From an uncultured Oscillospiraceae bacterium (lineage in GTDB: Bacteria > Bacillota > Clostridia > Oscillospirales > Oscillospiraceae): DNA of 33,307 nt. Location of the stretch: the NCBI GenBank assembly GCA_944385485.1, contig CALWXL010000010.1:1-33307 (forward strand), in the 5' to 3' direction. A program made the translations under genes and the position numbers. This document shows positions 1-8,949 of the stretch, piece by piece (within the stretch, counting starts at the first letter, position 1; every line of letters starts with the position of its first letter). The notes under the pieces are model-generated. The model was not told the origin of the DNA. It did no database searches and worked only from the letters and a program-made list of their open reading frames with translations.

Positions 1-72
1 CGCCCGAAGGGACTCGAACCCCCAACATTCAGAACCGGAATCTGACGCTCTATCCAATTGAACTACGGGCGC
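1..72 (-). tRNA. tRNA-Arg (anticodon CCG), 3' end cut by window edge
   Basis: Read on the minus strand, the sequence folds as a tRNA. The 5' acceptor strand is GCGCCCG, followed by U8-A9 and a D arm containing AATTGGAT. The anticodon stem TCAGA/TCTGA encloses the loop TTCCGGT, giving anticodon CCG, which reads the arginine codon CGG. The T arm contains GGTTCGAGTC. The 3' acceptor strand CGGGCG reaches position 1, so the last acceptor pair, the discriminator base and any CCA lie outside the window. CGG is used often in the neighbouring GC-rich genes. Confidence 0.95.
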
Positions 73-89
73 ATCTTGAATGCTAGAGT

Positions 90-118
90 AGTATAGCAGA
101 TAATTCCGGCTTTGTAAA
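90..118 (-). promoter_or_regulatory. sigma-A promoter of tRNA-Arg
   Basis: On the minus strand there is a -35 TTTACA (113-118) and a -10 TATACT (90-95) with a 17-bp spacer. The expected start falls about 10 bases before the tRNA 5' end. Confidence 0.85.
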
Positions 119-257
119 GGAGAAAATAAAAAATAACAGCGGGAGGGAGAAATAAGCATAGGCAAGGGCAGGGGATTGTGGTATCATACTATAATGGTAA
201 GTAAGACACTCCCCCGCCACAGGGGGACAACCCAGCAAAGAAATGAGGTTTCGATCG

Positions 258-1628
258 GTGAACAGACGTATCTTTCGCGGCGTGGGCCTGTGCGCTCTGC
301 TGCTGACGCTCTCTTTGAGCCTATGCGGATGCATGTTTGAACAGTCGGAAGGGCTGTACGCCCTGCCCATTTTGCCGGAGGAGTACTCCCAGCTGCAAAG
401 CACCATCCAGGACGTGATGGACAAGCAGGGGGCGGAATATGCCACCATCAGCTCAGGCAGCAACACCTCCACGGTACAGTTGCTTGATTTAAATGACGAC
501 GGCAAACAGGAGATGGCGGCGGTGTTTCTCCGGGTCACTTCTGCCGAGGAAAAGCCCCTGCGGGTGTGCCTGTTTCGCAAGGGGGGGGACAACAATTACC
601 GCCTGACCTATGTGGTGGAGGGGGATGGTACCTCCATCAACTCGGTCAGCTATGAGGATGTGACCGGGGACGGTACCCTGGACCTGGTCATCAGCTGGCA
701 GATGAGTACCAAAGTACACATTCTCTCGGCCTATACGCTGCTGGATGCAGGAGTCAGCGAATTGATGAGCACCACATACAATGAGAGCTACCTGGTCTCC
801 GATTTGGACAAGGATGGCGCCAAGGAAATTGTGGTCTGCCATCAGGACAGCACAGGCGAGGGAGCCAACCTGGCGGAGCTGTACGATTACAACGGGGGCG
901 TGATGACCATGGCCTCCTCCACCCGCCTGTCCAATGGAATTTTCGGAGTCTACTCGGTGGTGGAAGGGAAGTTGTCAGATGGGAAACCGGCAGTGTTTGC
1001 ATCCTCTCTCTTTTCCGGCGGCTCTCTCACGGACGTTCTGACCATACAGAATGGGAAGCTGCACAACATCACCTTGAATACCGAGTCGGGGTACAGTCAG
1101 GTCACCACCCGGGCAGACGCTGGGGTGGCGCTGTCCGACATCAATAAGGACGGTGTGCTGGAGATTCCCATCTCCATGAAATTGCCTAACATCCAGAGCG
1201 AGGAGAGCGCCGAGGAATCGGCGGTATACTGGTGCCAGGTCAATGAGGACGGGAGCTTGGCGGTGAGCTGTGTGACCTATCACTGCCAGACCGACGGCTG
1301 GTATCTGGTGCTGCCAGACAACTGGCCGGAGCAGATTGCGGTGGCCCGGGACGACAGCCTCAGCCACCGGGGGGAGCGTTCGGTGGTCTTCTACTACTAT
1401 CCCGGCGGAGAGGACGCCAAGCCGGAGCCGTTTTTGACCATCTACCGCTTGACGGGCAGCAACCGTCAGGCCCGTGCCATGTTGCCAGGCCGGGTGACCC
1501 TGTACAGTGACAGCACCACCATCTATGCTGCATCCCTCCAGGAGGACGTGTGGGATTGCCAGCTGGAGCAGAAGGACTTAGCAGCCCGGTTCTTCCTGAT
1601 TACCGCGGCTTGGGACAGTGAATCATAA
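258..1628 (+). CDS. lipoprotein with FG-GAP/VCBS-like calcium-loop repeats
   Basis: Predicted secreted lipoprotein of 456 residues. The GTG at 258 is preferred over the ATG at 243, because a GAGG Shine-Dalgarno lies 9 bases before 258 while 243 has none. The N-terminus is basic, then hydrophobic, ending in the lipobox L-C-G-C with Cys25 as the likely lipidated residue. At least four acidic loops of the D-x-[DN]-x-D-G type recur near residues 77, 135, 183 and 295 (LNDDGKQE, VTGDGTLD, LDKDGAKE, INKDGVLE). These resemble FG-GAP/VCBS beta-propeller repeats, which usually bind Ca2+ and ligands or partner proteins. No enzyme motif is seen. The stop lies 14 bases before the response regulator start, so the three genes probably form one operon. 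A possible -10 TATAAT is at 190-195, but no good -35 is visible. A sensory accessory role for the downstream kinase is inference. Confidence 0.8.
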   Translation: MNRRIFRGVGLCALLLTLSLSLCGCMFEQSEGLYALPILPEEYSQLQSTIQDVMDKQGAEYATISSGSNTSTVQLLDLNDDGKQEMAAVFLRVTSAEEKPLRVCLFRKGGDNNYRLTYVVEGDGTSINSVSYEDVTGDGTLDLVISWQMSTKVHILSAYTLLDAGVSELMSTTYNESYLVSDLDKDGAKEIVVCHQDSTGEGANLAELYDYNGGVMTMASSTRLSNGIFGVYSVVEGKLSDGKPAVFASSLFSGGSLTDVLTIQNGKLHNITLNTESGYSQVTTRADAGVALSDINKDGVLEIPISMKLPNIQSEESAEESAVYWCQVNEDGSLAVSCVTYHCQTDGWYLVLPDNWPEQIAVARDDSLSHRGERSVVFYYYPGGEDAKPEPFLTIYRLTGSNRQARAMLPGRVTLYSDSTTIYAASLQEDVWDCQLEQKDLAARFFLITAAWDSES

Positions 1629-1642
1629 AGGAGTGAATGTGC

Positions 1643-2332
1643 GTGAAAAAGGTATTGGTATTGGAAGACGAATCCAACATCCGCAGCTTTGTGGTGATCA
1701 ACCTCAAGCGTGCAGGATATGAGACCATAGAGGCAGGAACCGGAGAAGAGGCCCTGGAGCAGATTGCCCGCAACCCAGACATCCGGGTGGCTCTGCTGGA
1801 CATCATGCTCCCCGGTGAGATGGACGGTTTTGAAGTGTGCCGCCGCATTCGGGCGGGCAATTCCCAGATCGGTATCATCATGCTCACCGCCCGCACCCAG
1901 GAGATGGACAAGGTTACGGGTCTGATGACCGGGGCGGACGACTATGTCACCAAGCCCTTCTCTCCCGCCGAGCTCACCGCCCGGGTGGATGCGCTGTATC
2001 GCCGCACAGGAGGGGAGCCCACCCGGGAGTCCGACGAAATCCTTCAGCCCCCCTTCCTGCTCAACACCCGCAACCGTACCTTAGAGAAAAATGGCCAGAG
2101 GGTCAAGCTGACCCAGGTGGAGTACTCCATTGTCAAGCTGTTTATGGACAACCCTGGGAAGGCACTGGCCCGAGAGGAAATCCTGGACGCTGTGTGGGGC
2201 AAAGATTACATCGGAGAGCTGAAAATTGTGGACGTGAACATTCGCCGTCTGCGCATCAAGCTGGAGGATGACCCCCAGAGTCCCACCTACATCAACACCG
2301 TGTGGGGCTTCGGTTATAAGTGGGGCTGCTGA
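1643..2332 (+). CDS. OmpR/PhoB-family response regulator
   Basis: Two-component DNA-binding regulator. The receiver domain (about 1-115) has the acidic pair in LVLEDE, the phospho-acceptor Asp53 in LLDIMLP, the switch Thr in MLTA and the Lys in TKPF. The C-terminal winged helix (about 130-228) has the OmpR pattern, with a recognition helix near VDVNIRRLRIKL and the wing YINTVWGFGYKW. The GTG at 1643 is chosen because AAAGGAG (1627-1633) is 9 bases upstream; the ATG at 1637 lies only 3 bases from it. The gene is followed after 32 bases by the histidine kinase, its evident partner. Regulon and signal cannot be read from the sequence. Confidence 0.95.
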   Translation: MKKVLVLEDESNIRSFVVINLKRAGYETIEAGTGEEALEQIARNPDIRVALLDIMLPGEMDGFEVCRRIRAGNSQIGIIMLTARTQEMDKVTGLMTGADDYVTKPFSPAELTARVDALYRRTGGEPTRESDEILQPPFLLNTRNRTLEKNGQRVKLTQVEYSIVKLFMDNPGKALAREEILDAVWGKDYIGELKIVDVNIRRLRIKLEDDPQSPTYINTVWGFGYKWGC

Positions 2333-2364
2333 GAGGCGAAGAAGCAAATGGAGAGGATTCAATC

Positions 2365-3828
2365 ATGACATGGAAAAACATCCCCTTTCTCTCCAAGAAG
2401 AAAGAGGAACCGGAGAAAAAGAAAGGCCAACGCCGGGGCGTGCTGCGCCGTCGGTGGCTGGTGAATACCCTGGTGACCACCTTCGCCATCGTGGCCATCG
2501 CGGTGTCCGCCTTTTCTCTGGCGATTTATAATTACTATTTGGCCACCATTGGCGCCACCTTGGAGAGCAAGGCCCAGACGGCGGCGGGTATGTTCCAAAA
2601 CTATACCGAGACCACCTATCTCTATGCCGCCCGGCAGTTTATCAATCAGTTTGAGGAGAAGACCACCATTGAGGTGCAGTTTCTCACCCCGGACGGGGAG
2701 GTGCTTATGACCTCCCTCATGGACATCTCCGGAGCGACACCCCAGGGTGAGGATATCTCCCAGGCCATCAAGACCAAGGAGATCGCCCCCTGGCGGGGAG
2801 AGGACACCTCCACCGGGGATTACGTGATGGCGGCCTCCGCCCCCATTGTGTACAACGGCTCGGTGGTGGGTGTGGTGCGCCTGGTCACCTCCCTGCGGCT
2901 GCTCCAGGCCCAGATGCTGAAAGTGGTGGGTGTGAGCGTGCTGGTGGGTATGGTCATCATTGTCCTGATGGTGCTCTATGCCTCCTACTTCATCCGTATG
3001 ATCCTGGAGCCGGTGACCCGAGTCACCGAGACTGCCAAGCGCATTGCCGCGGGCAGTTACGGCGTCCAGATGGAGGTGCGAGGGGACGACGAGATGGGCC
3101 AGCTGGTGGATGCCATCAATGATATGTCCCTGAAAATCGACCAGGCGGAGAAAACCCAGTCGGAGTTCATCTCTTCCGTGTCCCACGAGCTGCGTACCCC
3201 CCTCACCGCCATCAACGGCTGGGCTGAGACCCTGTACAACGGGGAAGTGCGGGACGCGGAGGACGTGAAGAAGGGCATGGGCATCATCGTCTCCGAGGCC
3301 CGGCGTCTGACCAACATGGTGGAGGAGCTGCTGGAGTTCTCCCGCATCGAAACCGGCCGCTTCAACCTATCCGTGGAGCCCATCGACATCAAGGCGGAGC
3401 TGGAGGATGCGGTGTATACCTATCGGGAGTTCTTCCGCCGCAAGGGCCTGGAACTGGAGTACATCGAGTGCGAAGAGGAGTTCCCCCCCATCAGCGGTGA
3501 CCCGGAGCGACTGCGCCAGGTGTTCTGCAACCTGCTGGACAACGCCGACAAGCACGGCGGTTCTGGTGGAAAGGTGGAGGTTTCCATCCATCCCGAGGGG
3601 AACGTGGTGGCCATCCGGGTGCGGGACTACGGCCCCGGCGTGCCGGAGGAAGAGCTGCCCTACGTCAAATACAAGTTCTACAAGGGCTCGTCCAAAGCCC
3701 GAGGCTCCGGCATTGGCCTGGCCGTGTGCGAGGAGATCGTCACTTGTCACGGCGGCACCCTGGAGATCGAAAACGCCATGGGCGGCGGCTGCGTGGTCAC
3801 CCTGCGCCTGCCCATGACGGTGGAATAA
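2365..3828 (+). CDS. membrane sensor histidine kinase
   Basis: Autophosphorylating kinase expected to phosphorylate the adjacent response regulator. The start at 2365 follows GAGAGG by 8 bases; an in-frame ATG at 2320 lies inside the regulator gene and lacks a site. A basic N-terminus leads into TM1 (about 31-55). The extracytoplasmic sensor domain of about 130 residues may be PAS/Cache-like (FLTPDGEVLMTS). TM2 (about 188-212) and a HAMP linker follow. HisKA contains SVSHELRTP with His274 as the phospho-acceptor. The HATPase_c domain has the N-box NLLDNADKH, G1 DYGPGVP and G2 GSGIGLAV. The overall plan matches PhoR/WalK-type kinases of 480-590 residues. The ligand is unknown; the lipoprotein encoded just upstream is the obvious candidate accessory protein. 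Confidence 0.95.
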   Translation: MTWKNIPFLSKKKEEPEKKKGQRRGVLRRRWLVNTLVTTFAIVAIAVSAFSLAIYNYYLATIGATLESKAQTAAGMFQNYTETTYLYAARQFINQFEEKTTIEVQFLTPDGEVLMTSLMDISGATPQGEDISQAIKTKEIAPWRGEDTSTGDYVMAASAPIVYNGSVVGVVRLVTSLRLLQAQMLKVVGVSVLVGMVIIVLMVLYASYFIRMILEPVTRVTETAKRIAAGSYGVQMEVRGDDEMGQLVDAINDMSLKIDQAEKTQSEFISSVSHELRTPLTAINGWAETLYNGEVRDAEDVKKGMGIIVSEARRLTNMVEELLEFSRIETGRFNLSVEPIDIKAELEDAVYTYREFFRRKGLELEYIECEEEFPPISGDPERLRQVFCNLLDNADKHGGSGGKVEVSIHPEGNVVAIRVRDYGPGVPEEELPYVKYKFYKGSSKARGSGIGLAVCEEIVTCHGGTLEIENAMGGGCVVTLRLPMTVE

Positions 3829-3847
3829 TGAAACAAATGTACGAAAG

Positions 3848-3899
3848 CCCTTGTCATTTCTCCCGGCATCTGGTAAGATGTTACGTGGAATGACAAGGG
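3848..3899 (+). repeat. 11-bp perfect inverted repeat around a promoter
   Basis: CCCTTGTCATT (3848-3858) and its exact reverse complement AATGACAAGGG (3889-3899) are separated by 30 bases. The left arm contains the -35 hexamer of the promoter at 3851-3879, and the right arm falls at or just after its start point. No T-run follows, so it is not a typical terminator. It could be an operator or a looped regulator site; this is inference. Confidence 0.6.
3851..3879 (+). promoter_or_regulatory. sigma-A promoter, extended -10, for the DUF1385-prmC-recA operon
   Basis: The -35 is TTGTCA (3851-3856), the spacer 17 bp, and the -10 TAAGAT (3874-3879) preceded by TGG (extended -10). It lies between the histidine kinase and the DUF1385 gene and would start a transcript about 65 bases before the latter. 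Confidence 0.75.
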
Positions 3900-3953
3900 G
3901 TGGATTACAGATGAGAAAATGCTGGGATATACCGGCATAAAGGAGTCTTTCCC

Positions 3954-4934
3954 ATGGCAAAACAAGAGAATTCCAGCTGTGCCACCCCCTATAAAACCAC
4001 CTGTGGCGGACAGGCCCTCATCGAGGGCATTATGATGCAGGGCCCAGAAAAGCGGGCGGTGGTGGTGCGCAAGCCGGATGGAGAGCTGGATATCACCACC
4101 GACCCCATCAAGCCCCGGGGCAGGTGGGCCAAACTTCCCCTGGTGCGGGGGGTGTTCGTCTTCGGCTCGGCGATGGTGCACGGGGTGAAGGCGCTGATGC
4201 ACTCGGCAGAGGTGTCCGAAGAGGGCGTGGAGACCGAGGACGAGGAGGAGCCGGGCTGGCTGGAGAAGTGGCTGGAGGCCCATTTTCCCCAGGAAAAGGC
4301 CATGTCCATCTTTGTCACCATTGCGGCGGTGTTGGGCATCGCCTTTTCGGTGGGCCTGTTTATCCTGCTGCCCACCGCCATCACCGGGCTTATCCGGCTG
4401 GTGTGGCCTGAGATGTCCCTGTGGGTGCAGGCGGTGTTGGAGGGCGTGCTGAAAGCCGCCATCTTCCTGTGCTATCTCTGGCTGTGCTCCCGCACCAAGG
4501 AGATGCGGCGGGTGTTTTCCTACCACGGGGCGGAGCATAAGGCCATCTACTGCTATGAAAATGCCTTGGAGCTCACCGTGGAGAACGTCAAGAAGCAGCC
4601 CCGCCACCATCCTCGCTGCGGCACCAGCTTTCTTTTTGTGGTCATTGTGGTGTCCATTTTCCTCTCCATTGTCATCTTCACCCCGCTGCAGATTCAAAAT
4701 ACCCTGCTGCGCATGGTGTTACATCTGGTGTTGCTGCCCATCATCGTGGGGGTGACCTATGAGTTTAACCGGCTTGTGGGGGGACATGACAACGTCCTGT
4801 GCCGTGTGCTCCGGGCTCCGGGGATGTGGATGCAGAATTTCACCACCTTTGAGCCGGACGAGAGCATGATCGAGGTGGCCATCACCGCCTTGAATCTGGT
4901 GCTGCCGGAGAAAAAAGGCTCGGATGCCTGGTAA
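3954..4934 (+). CDS. DUF1385 (YqhQ-like) membrane protein
   Basis: A 326-residue member of the DUF1385 family, a conserved multi-pass membrane protein of Firmicutes and other bacteria with unsettled function. Family hallmarks visible are GGQALIEGIMM (18-28), FSYHGAEHKAI (188-198) and RHHPRCGTSF (217-226), the last two rich in His/Cys and suggestive of metal binding. Hydrophobic segments lie near 62-80, 117-142, 158-178, 224-243 and 250-270, with an acidic loop at 88-100. AAGGAG lies 8 bases before the start. It is the first gene of a block with prmC, recA, recX, rimO and pgsA; the DUF1385-prmC neighbourhood is common in Clostridia. No enzymatic role is claimed. Confidence 0.9.
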   Translation: MAKQENSSCATPYKTTCGGQALIEGIMMQGPEKRAVVVRKPDGELDITTDPIKPRGRWAKLPLVRGVFVFGSAMVHGVKALMHSAEVSEEGVETEDEEEPGWLEKWLEAHFPQEKAMSIFVTIAAVLGIAFSVGLFILLPTAITGLIRLVWPEMSLWVQAVLEGVLKAAIFLCYLWLCSRTKEMRRVFSYHGAEHKAIYCYENALELTVENVKKQPRHHPRCGTSFLFVVIVVSIFLSIVIFTPLQIQNTLLRMVLHLVLLPIIVGVTYEFNRLVGGHDNVLCRVLRAPGMWMQNFTTFEPDESMIEVAITALNLVLPEKKGSDAW

Positions 4935-4953
4935 GAGAGAAGGAGGGGACATA

Positions 4954-5847
4954 TTGCAGACCTATAATGACATTTATTTGGATGTGCGCCGTACCCTCAA
5001 GGACGCCGGAGTGGAGCAGGCCCAGTTGGAGGCCATGGAGCTGATGTGCGCAGCCCTGGGCAAACGCCGGGAGGAAGTGCTGCGGGATCTGTCCCTGTAC
5101 GCTGGGGAACACATGGCCCAACAGGTGTATGGGCTGCTCCAGCGCAGGCTGGACGGAGAGCCCATCGCCTACATTCTGGGGGAGTGGGAGTTTTACGGCC
5201 TCACCCTCACCGTCACCCCGGATGTGCTCATCCCTCGCCCGGACACCGAGCTGTTGGTGGAGCGGGGCATTCTCCACGTGCGGAATATGCCCCAGGCCCG
5301 GGTGCTGGACCTGTGTACCGGCAGCGGCTGTGTGGGGCTGGCTTTGGCCTACAACTGCCCCAACACCCAAGTGGTGCTGGCAGACTGGTCGGAGGACGCC
5401 CTGGAGGTGGCCCGGCAGAATGTGCTGCGCAACCAGCTGACCAACCAGGTGGAGCTGGTGCGGGCCAACGCCCTGGCCGACCCGGCCCGGGAGCTGGGGG
5501 ACTTTGACCTCATTGTGTGTAACCCGCCCTACATCCCCCGCCAGGTGGTGGAGGAGGAACTGGACCGGTCGGTGCGGGACTACGAGCCTCACATGGCCCT
5601 GATTGGGGGCGAGGACGGCCTGGACTTCTACCGGGCCATTACCCTGCACTGGAAGTGGGCCTTGCGGCCCGGAGGCAAGCTGGCCTTTGAGATCGGCTAT
5701 GACCAGGTGCGGGAGGTGGAGAAGCTGATGCGGGAGCGGGGCTTCTCCCATGTACGAAGTTTTCAAGACCCCGGCGGCCACTGGCGTGTGGTGGAGGGGA
5801 TCTTAGAACCCATACAGCCGGAAGAGCCGGCAGGAAAGGAAGAATGA
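4954..5847 (+). CDS. prmC: peptide chain release factor N5-glutamine methyltransferase
   Basis: PrmC (HemK) methylates the Gln of the GGQ motif in release factors RF1/RF2 using S-adenosylmethionine, in the cytoplasm. A helical N-terminal domain (1-75) is followed by IPRPDTE (93-99). SAM-binding motif I is LDLCTGSGCVGLA (118-130), and the diagnostic NPPY is at 190-193 within IVCNPPYIPR. A TTG start at 4954 with AGGAGG 7 bases upstream is preferred over an ATG at 4924, which lies inside the preceding gene without a site. Length 297 is normal. RecA starts 3 bases after the stop, so the two are co-transcribed. Confidence 0.93.
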   Translation: MQTYNDIYLDVRRTLKDAGVEQAQLEAMELMCAALGKRREEVLRDLSLYAGEHMAQQVYGLLQRRLDGEPIAYILGEWEFYGLTLTVTPDVLIPRPDTELLVERGILHVRNMPQARVLDLCTGSGCVGLALAYNCPNTQVVLADWSEDALEVARQNVLRNQLTNQVELVRANALADPARELGDFDLIVCNPPYIPRQVVEEELDRSVRDYEPHMALIGGEDGLDFYRAITLHWKWALRPGGKLAFEIGYDQVREVEKLMRERGFSHVRSFQDPGGHWRVVEGILEPIQPEEPAGKEE

Positions 5848-5850
5848 CAT

Positions 5851-6951
5851 ATGGCAGATAAGAAAAAGCCCGTAGACCCCGTGGGGCCTGCTGCGGATAA
5901 GAAGAAGGCGCTGGAAACCGCCATTGCCCAGATCGAGCGGGACTTTGGCAAGGGCTCCATCATGCGTCTGGGCGAGAACGCCGACGTGATGGTGGAGGCC
6001 ATCCCCACCGGGTCTCTGTCCCTGGACATTGCCCTGGGCATTGGCGGCGTGCCCAAGGGACGCATCATTGAGATCTACGGCCCCGAGTCCTCCGGTAAGA
6101 CCACCCTGGCCCTCCACGTGGTGGCTGAGGCCCAGAAGCGGGGAGGCGAGGTGGCCTTCATCGATGCCGAGCACGCCCTGGACCCCACTTATGCCCGTGC
6201 TCTGGGTGTGGACATCGACTCCATGCTCATCTCCCAGCCGGACACCGGCGAGCAGGGCCTGGAGATCTGCGAGGCCCTGGTGCGCTCTGGCGCCATTGAC
6301 GTGGTGGTGGTGGACTCCGTGGCCGCCCTCACCCCTCGGGCGGAAATTGAGGGCGACATGGGCGACTCTCACGTGGGTCTGCTGGCCCGCCTCATGAGCC
6401 AGGCCCTGCGCAAGCTGGCCGGCTCCATTGCCAAGACCAACTGCGTGGTCATCTTCATCAACCAGCTGCGTGAGAAGGTGGGCGTGGTGTATGGCAACCC
6501 CGAGGTCACCACCGGTGGCCGTGCCTTGAAGTTCTACGCCTCGGTACGTATGGAAGTGCGCCGGGTGGAGGCTCTGAAAAACGGCACCGAAGTGGTGGGC
6601 AACCGCACCCGTGTGAAGATTGTGAAAAATAAGGTGGCTCCCCCCTTCCGGGAGGCAGAGTTCGAGATCATGTACGGCGAGGGTATTTCCAAGCTGGGCG
6701 AGCTGGTGGATCTGGGCGTGAAGCTGGACCTCATCCAGAAGTCCGGCTCCTGGTTCTCCATGGGTGAGACCCGTCTGGGCCAGGGCAAGGACGCGGTGAA
6801 GAAGTACCTCACCGACAACCCCGAGATTACCCAGGAGATTGAGGACCAGATCCGGGCCAACTCCTTCAAGCTCATGAGCCGCCAGTCCCAGATTGCCGCT
6901 CGAGCCGCCGGACGGGCCGTGGATGTGTCCGCCGACGACTTTGAAGGATGA
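5851..6951 (+). CDS. recA: recombinase RecA
   Basis: DNA-dependent ATPase that forms filaments on single-stranded DNA, drives strand exchange and triggers SOS repressor cleavage. The Walker A motif GPESSGKT is at residues 77-84. Other family landmarks are [16 protein letters not shown] core sequence, [10 protein letters not shown], the L1/L2 region MSQALRKL and [11 protein letters not shown], and [14 protein letters not shown]. At 366 residues it is slightly longer than E. coli RecA at the N-terminus (a Lys-rich lead of about 15 residues) with a short C-terminal tail. The start is preceded by AGGAAAGGAAG. It overlaps recX by 4 bases (ATGA). No LexA/DinR box is apparent before it, and it seems to rely on the promoter upstream of the DUF1385 gene. 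Confidence 0.99.
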   Translation: MADKKKPVDPVGPAADKKKALETAIAQIERDFGKGSIMRLGENADVMVEAIPTGSLSLDIALGIGGVPKGRIIEIYGPESSGKTTLALHVVAEAQKRGGEVAFIDAEHALDPTYARALGVDIDSMLISQPDTGEQGLEICEALVRSGAIDVVVVDSVAALTPRAEIEGDMGDSHVGLLARLMSQALRKLAGSIAKTNCVVIFINQLREKVGVVYGNPEVTTGGRALKFYASVRMEVRRVEALKNGTEVVGNRTRVKIVKNKVAPPFREAEFEIMYGEGISKLGELVDLGVKLDLIQKSGSWFSMGETRLGQGKDAVKKYLTDNPEITQEIEDQIRANSFKLMSRQSQIAARAAGRAVDVSADDFEG

Positions 6952-7604
6952 AACTTCTCAAGCTAGAGCCATCGTCCCGGATTGAGGGGCGGTGGCTGGT
7001 GTGGCTGGAAGATGGTACCCTATTGCGGGTGGGGGAGGCGGACGTGGTCTCCTTCTCCCTGTATGCGGGGATGGAGCTCAGTGACAGCCAGCTGGAGGGC
7101 CTACGTCAGGCCCAGGAGCAGGCCAAGCTGAAAAACAAGGCGCTCACCCTTCTCTCTGCCCGCCCCATGTCCCAGCGGGAGCTGGAGCGCAAGCTGTCTG
7201 CCGCTCCCCGGCGAAAGGGAGCGCCCCAGGAGGGGGAAGAGCAGCGACAGCAGCGGCAGGAGATGGCCCAGCAGGTGGCCCAGCGCATGGCCCAGGTGGG
7301 ATTGGTCAACGACCAGGAGTACGCCTCTACGGTGGTGCGCCATTACAGCCGCAAGGGCTACGGCCCGGCCAAGATTCGGGATGAACTGTACCGCCGTGGC
7401 GTACCCCGGGAATTCTGGGACCAGGCCATGGAGGAGATGGACCAGGGAGACGAGAAACTGCGTGCCCTGGTGGAGAAAAAACTCCGGGGAGCTGTGCCCA
7501 CCCGGGAGGAACTGAAAAAAGTGTCTGCCTATCTGGCCCGCCGCGGCTTTGGCTGGGAGGAGATCTCCCGGGTGCTGCGGGACGTGGAGCAGGAGGCAGA
7601 GTGA
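6948..7604 (+). CDS. recX: RecA regulator RecX
   Basis: RecX binds RecA filaments and restrains RecA ATPase and recombinase activity. The 218-residue protein is helical with tandem RecX three-helix modules: [19 protein letters not shown], then [24 protein letters not shown], with the FWDQAMEE and [14 protein letters not shown] segments after it. The start overlaps the recA stop (ATGA), indicating translational coupling. A basic, Gln-rich insert near residues 85-105 ([18 protein letters not shown]) lengthens the protein relative to E. coli RecX and is similar to longer Firmicutes forms. Confidence 0.93.
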   Translation: MKLLKLEPSSRIEGRWLVWLEDGTLLRVGEADVVSFSLYAGMELSDSQLEGLRQAQEQAKLKNKALTLLSARPMSQRELERKLSAAPRRKGAPQEGEEQRQQRQEMAQQVAQRMAQVGLVNDQEYASTVVRHYSRKGYGPAKIRDELYRRGVPREFWDQAMEEMDQGDEKLRALVEKKLRGAVPTREELKKVSAYLARRGFGWEEISRVLRDVEQEAE

Positions 7605-7617
7605 AAGGATGGAACCA

Positions 7618-8943
7618 ATGAGTTATACTGTGGCATTCCAGTCTCTGGGCTGCTCCAAGAACCTGGTGAACACCGAGCAGATGATGGCTCTGTGCCGGGC
7701 TGCCGGATACAACGTCACCGGGGAGCCCCGGGGGGCGGACGTGGCGGTGCTCAACACCTGCGGATTTATTGAGGCGGCCAAGAGCGAGGCCATTGACTGC
7801 ATTTTGGAGCTGGCCCGGCTGAAAGAGGAGGGCCAGTTGAAAAAGCTGCTGGTCACCGGGTGCCTGTCCCAGCGCTACCCCCAGGACATCCGCACCGAGC
7901 TGCCTGAGGTGGACGGTCTGCTGGGCACCGGCAGCTATACCGACGTGGTGGCCGCCATTGAGGAGCTGATGGCCGGAGAAGAGGCCCAGCACTTCGGCAA
8001 CATCCACCGCACCTATGAGGACGGGGAGCGGATGGTTACCACCCCCCCTTACACGGCATACCTGAAGATTGCCGAGGGGTGCAGCAACGGCTGTGCCTTC
8101 TGCATCATCCCAAAGCTGCGGGGCCGCTACCGCAGCCGCTCCATGGAGCATATTCTGGAGGAAGCTCAGAAGCTGGCGGACAACGGGGTGCAGGAGCTCA
8201 TCGTCATCGCTCAGGACATCACCCGCTATGGCCTGGATCTGGAGGAGCCCACCACCCTGGCGGCGCTGCTGCGCGAGCTGTGCAAGCTGCCCTTCCACTG
8301 GATTCGCCTCCACTACCTCTACCCCGAGGCGGTGACTGACGAGCTCATTGAGGTGATCGCCAAGGAGCGGAAGATTGTCAAGTATCTGGACATTCCCATC
8401 CAGCACGCCAACGACGGCATTTTGAAGGCCATGCGTCGGCGCAGCACCAAGGCGGAGATCGAGACCCTCTTTGCCAAGCTGCGGGCCGCCATGCCCAAGG
8501 TGGTCATCCGCACCTCTCTCATCTGCGGCCTGCCCGGAGAAGGGGAGGAGGAATTTGAGGAGCTGTGTGAGTTCCTCAAGGAGCAGAAGATCCAGCGGGC
8601 GGGCGTGTTCCAGTTCTCCCCGGAGGAGGGTACCCTGGCTGCGGCTATGGAAAATCAGGTGGACCCCGAGGTGGCAGCCCGCCGGGTGGAACTGGTGGTG
8701 GACCTCCAGTCCCGCATCATGGACGAGTACAACCAGGAGCGTCTGGGCACCTGCATGGAGGTCTTGTGCGAGGGCTTCGATGCTGGGGAAGGCTGCTTTG
8801 TGGGCCGCACCTACGCCGACTCCGTGGACATTGACGGCCGGGTGCTGTTTACCGCTGCCGGGGACGTGAAGGCCGGAGAATTTGTGTGGGTCCGCATCAC
8901 TGGAACCGCAGACGGTGATCTCACCGGAGAAATTGAGGAGTGA
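7618..8943 (+). CDS. rimO: ribosomal protein S12 methylthiotransferase RimO
   Basis: Radical-SAM enzyme that adds a methylthio group to an aspartate of ribosomal protein S12 using two 4Fe-4S clusters. The N-terminal UPF0004 domain has conserved cysteines in SLGCSKN, NTCGF and TGCLSQRY. The radical-SAM cluster motif is C155-x3-C159-x2-C162 (CSNGCAFC), followed by IIPKLRGRYRSR, typical of RimO rather than MiaB. The C-terminal region (about 375-441) is a TRAM domain. The ATG at 7618 has AAAGGA 8 bases upstream; an alternative ATG at 7609 adds three residues. It starts 13 bases after recX and ends 6 bases before pgsA. Confidence 0.95.
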   Translation: MSYTVAFQSLGCSKNLVNTEQMMALCRAAGYNVTGEPRGADVAVLNTCGFIEAAKSEAIDCILELARLKEEGQLKKLLVTGCLSQRYPQDIRTELPEVDGLLGTGSYTDVVAAIEELMAGEEAQHFGNIHRTYEDGERMVTTPPYTAYLKIAEGCSNGCAFCIIPKLRGRYRSRSMEHILEEAQKLADNGVQELIVIAQDITRYGLDLEEPTTLAALLRELCKLPFHWIRLHYLYPEAVTDELIEVIAKERKIVKYLDIPIQHANDGILKAMRRRSTKAEIETLFAKLRAAMPKVVIRTSLICGLPGEGEEEFEELCEFLKEQKIQRAGVFQFSPEEGTLAAAMENQVDPEVAARRVELVVDLQSRIMDEYNQERLGTCMEVLCEGFDAGEGCFVGRTYADSVDIDGRVLFTAAGDVKAGEFVWVRITGTADGDLTGEIEE

Positions 8944-8949
8944 TTTGAC

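Noticed and set aside
5700..5860. LexA/DinR box controlling recA
   Set aside because: I looked for a GAAC-N4-GTTC-type palindrome before recA, prmC and the DUF1385 gene and saw none.
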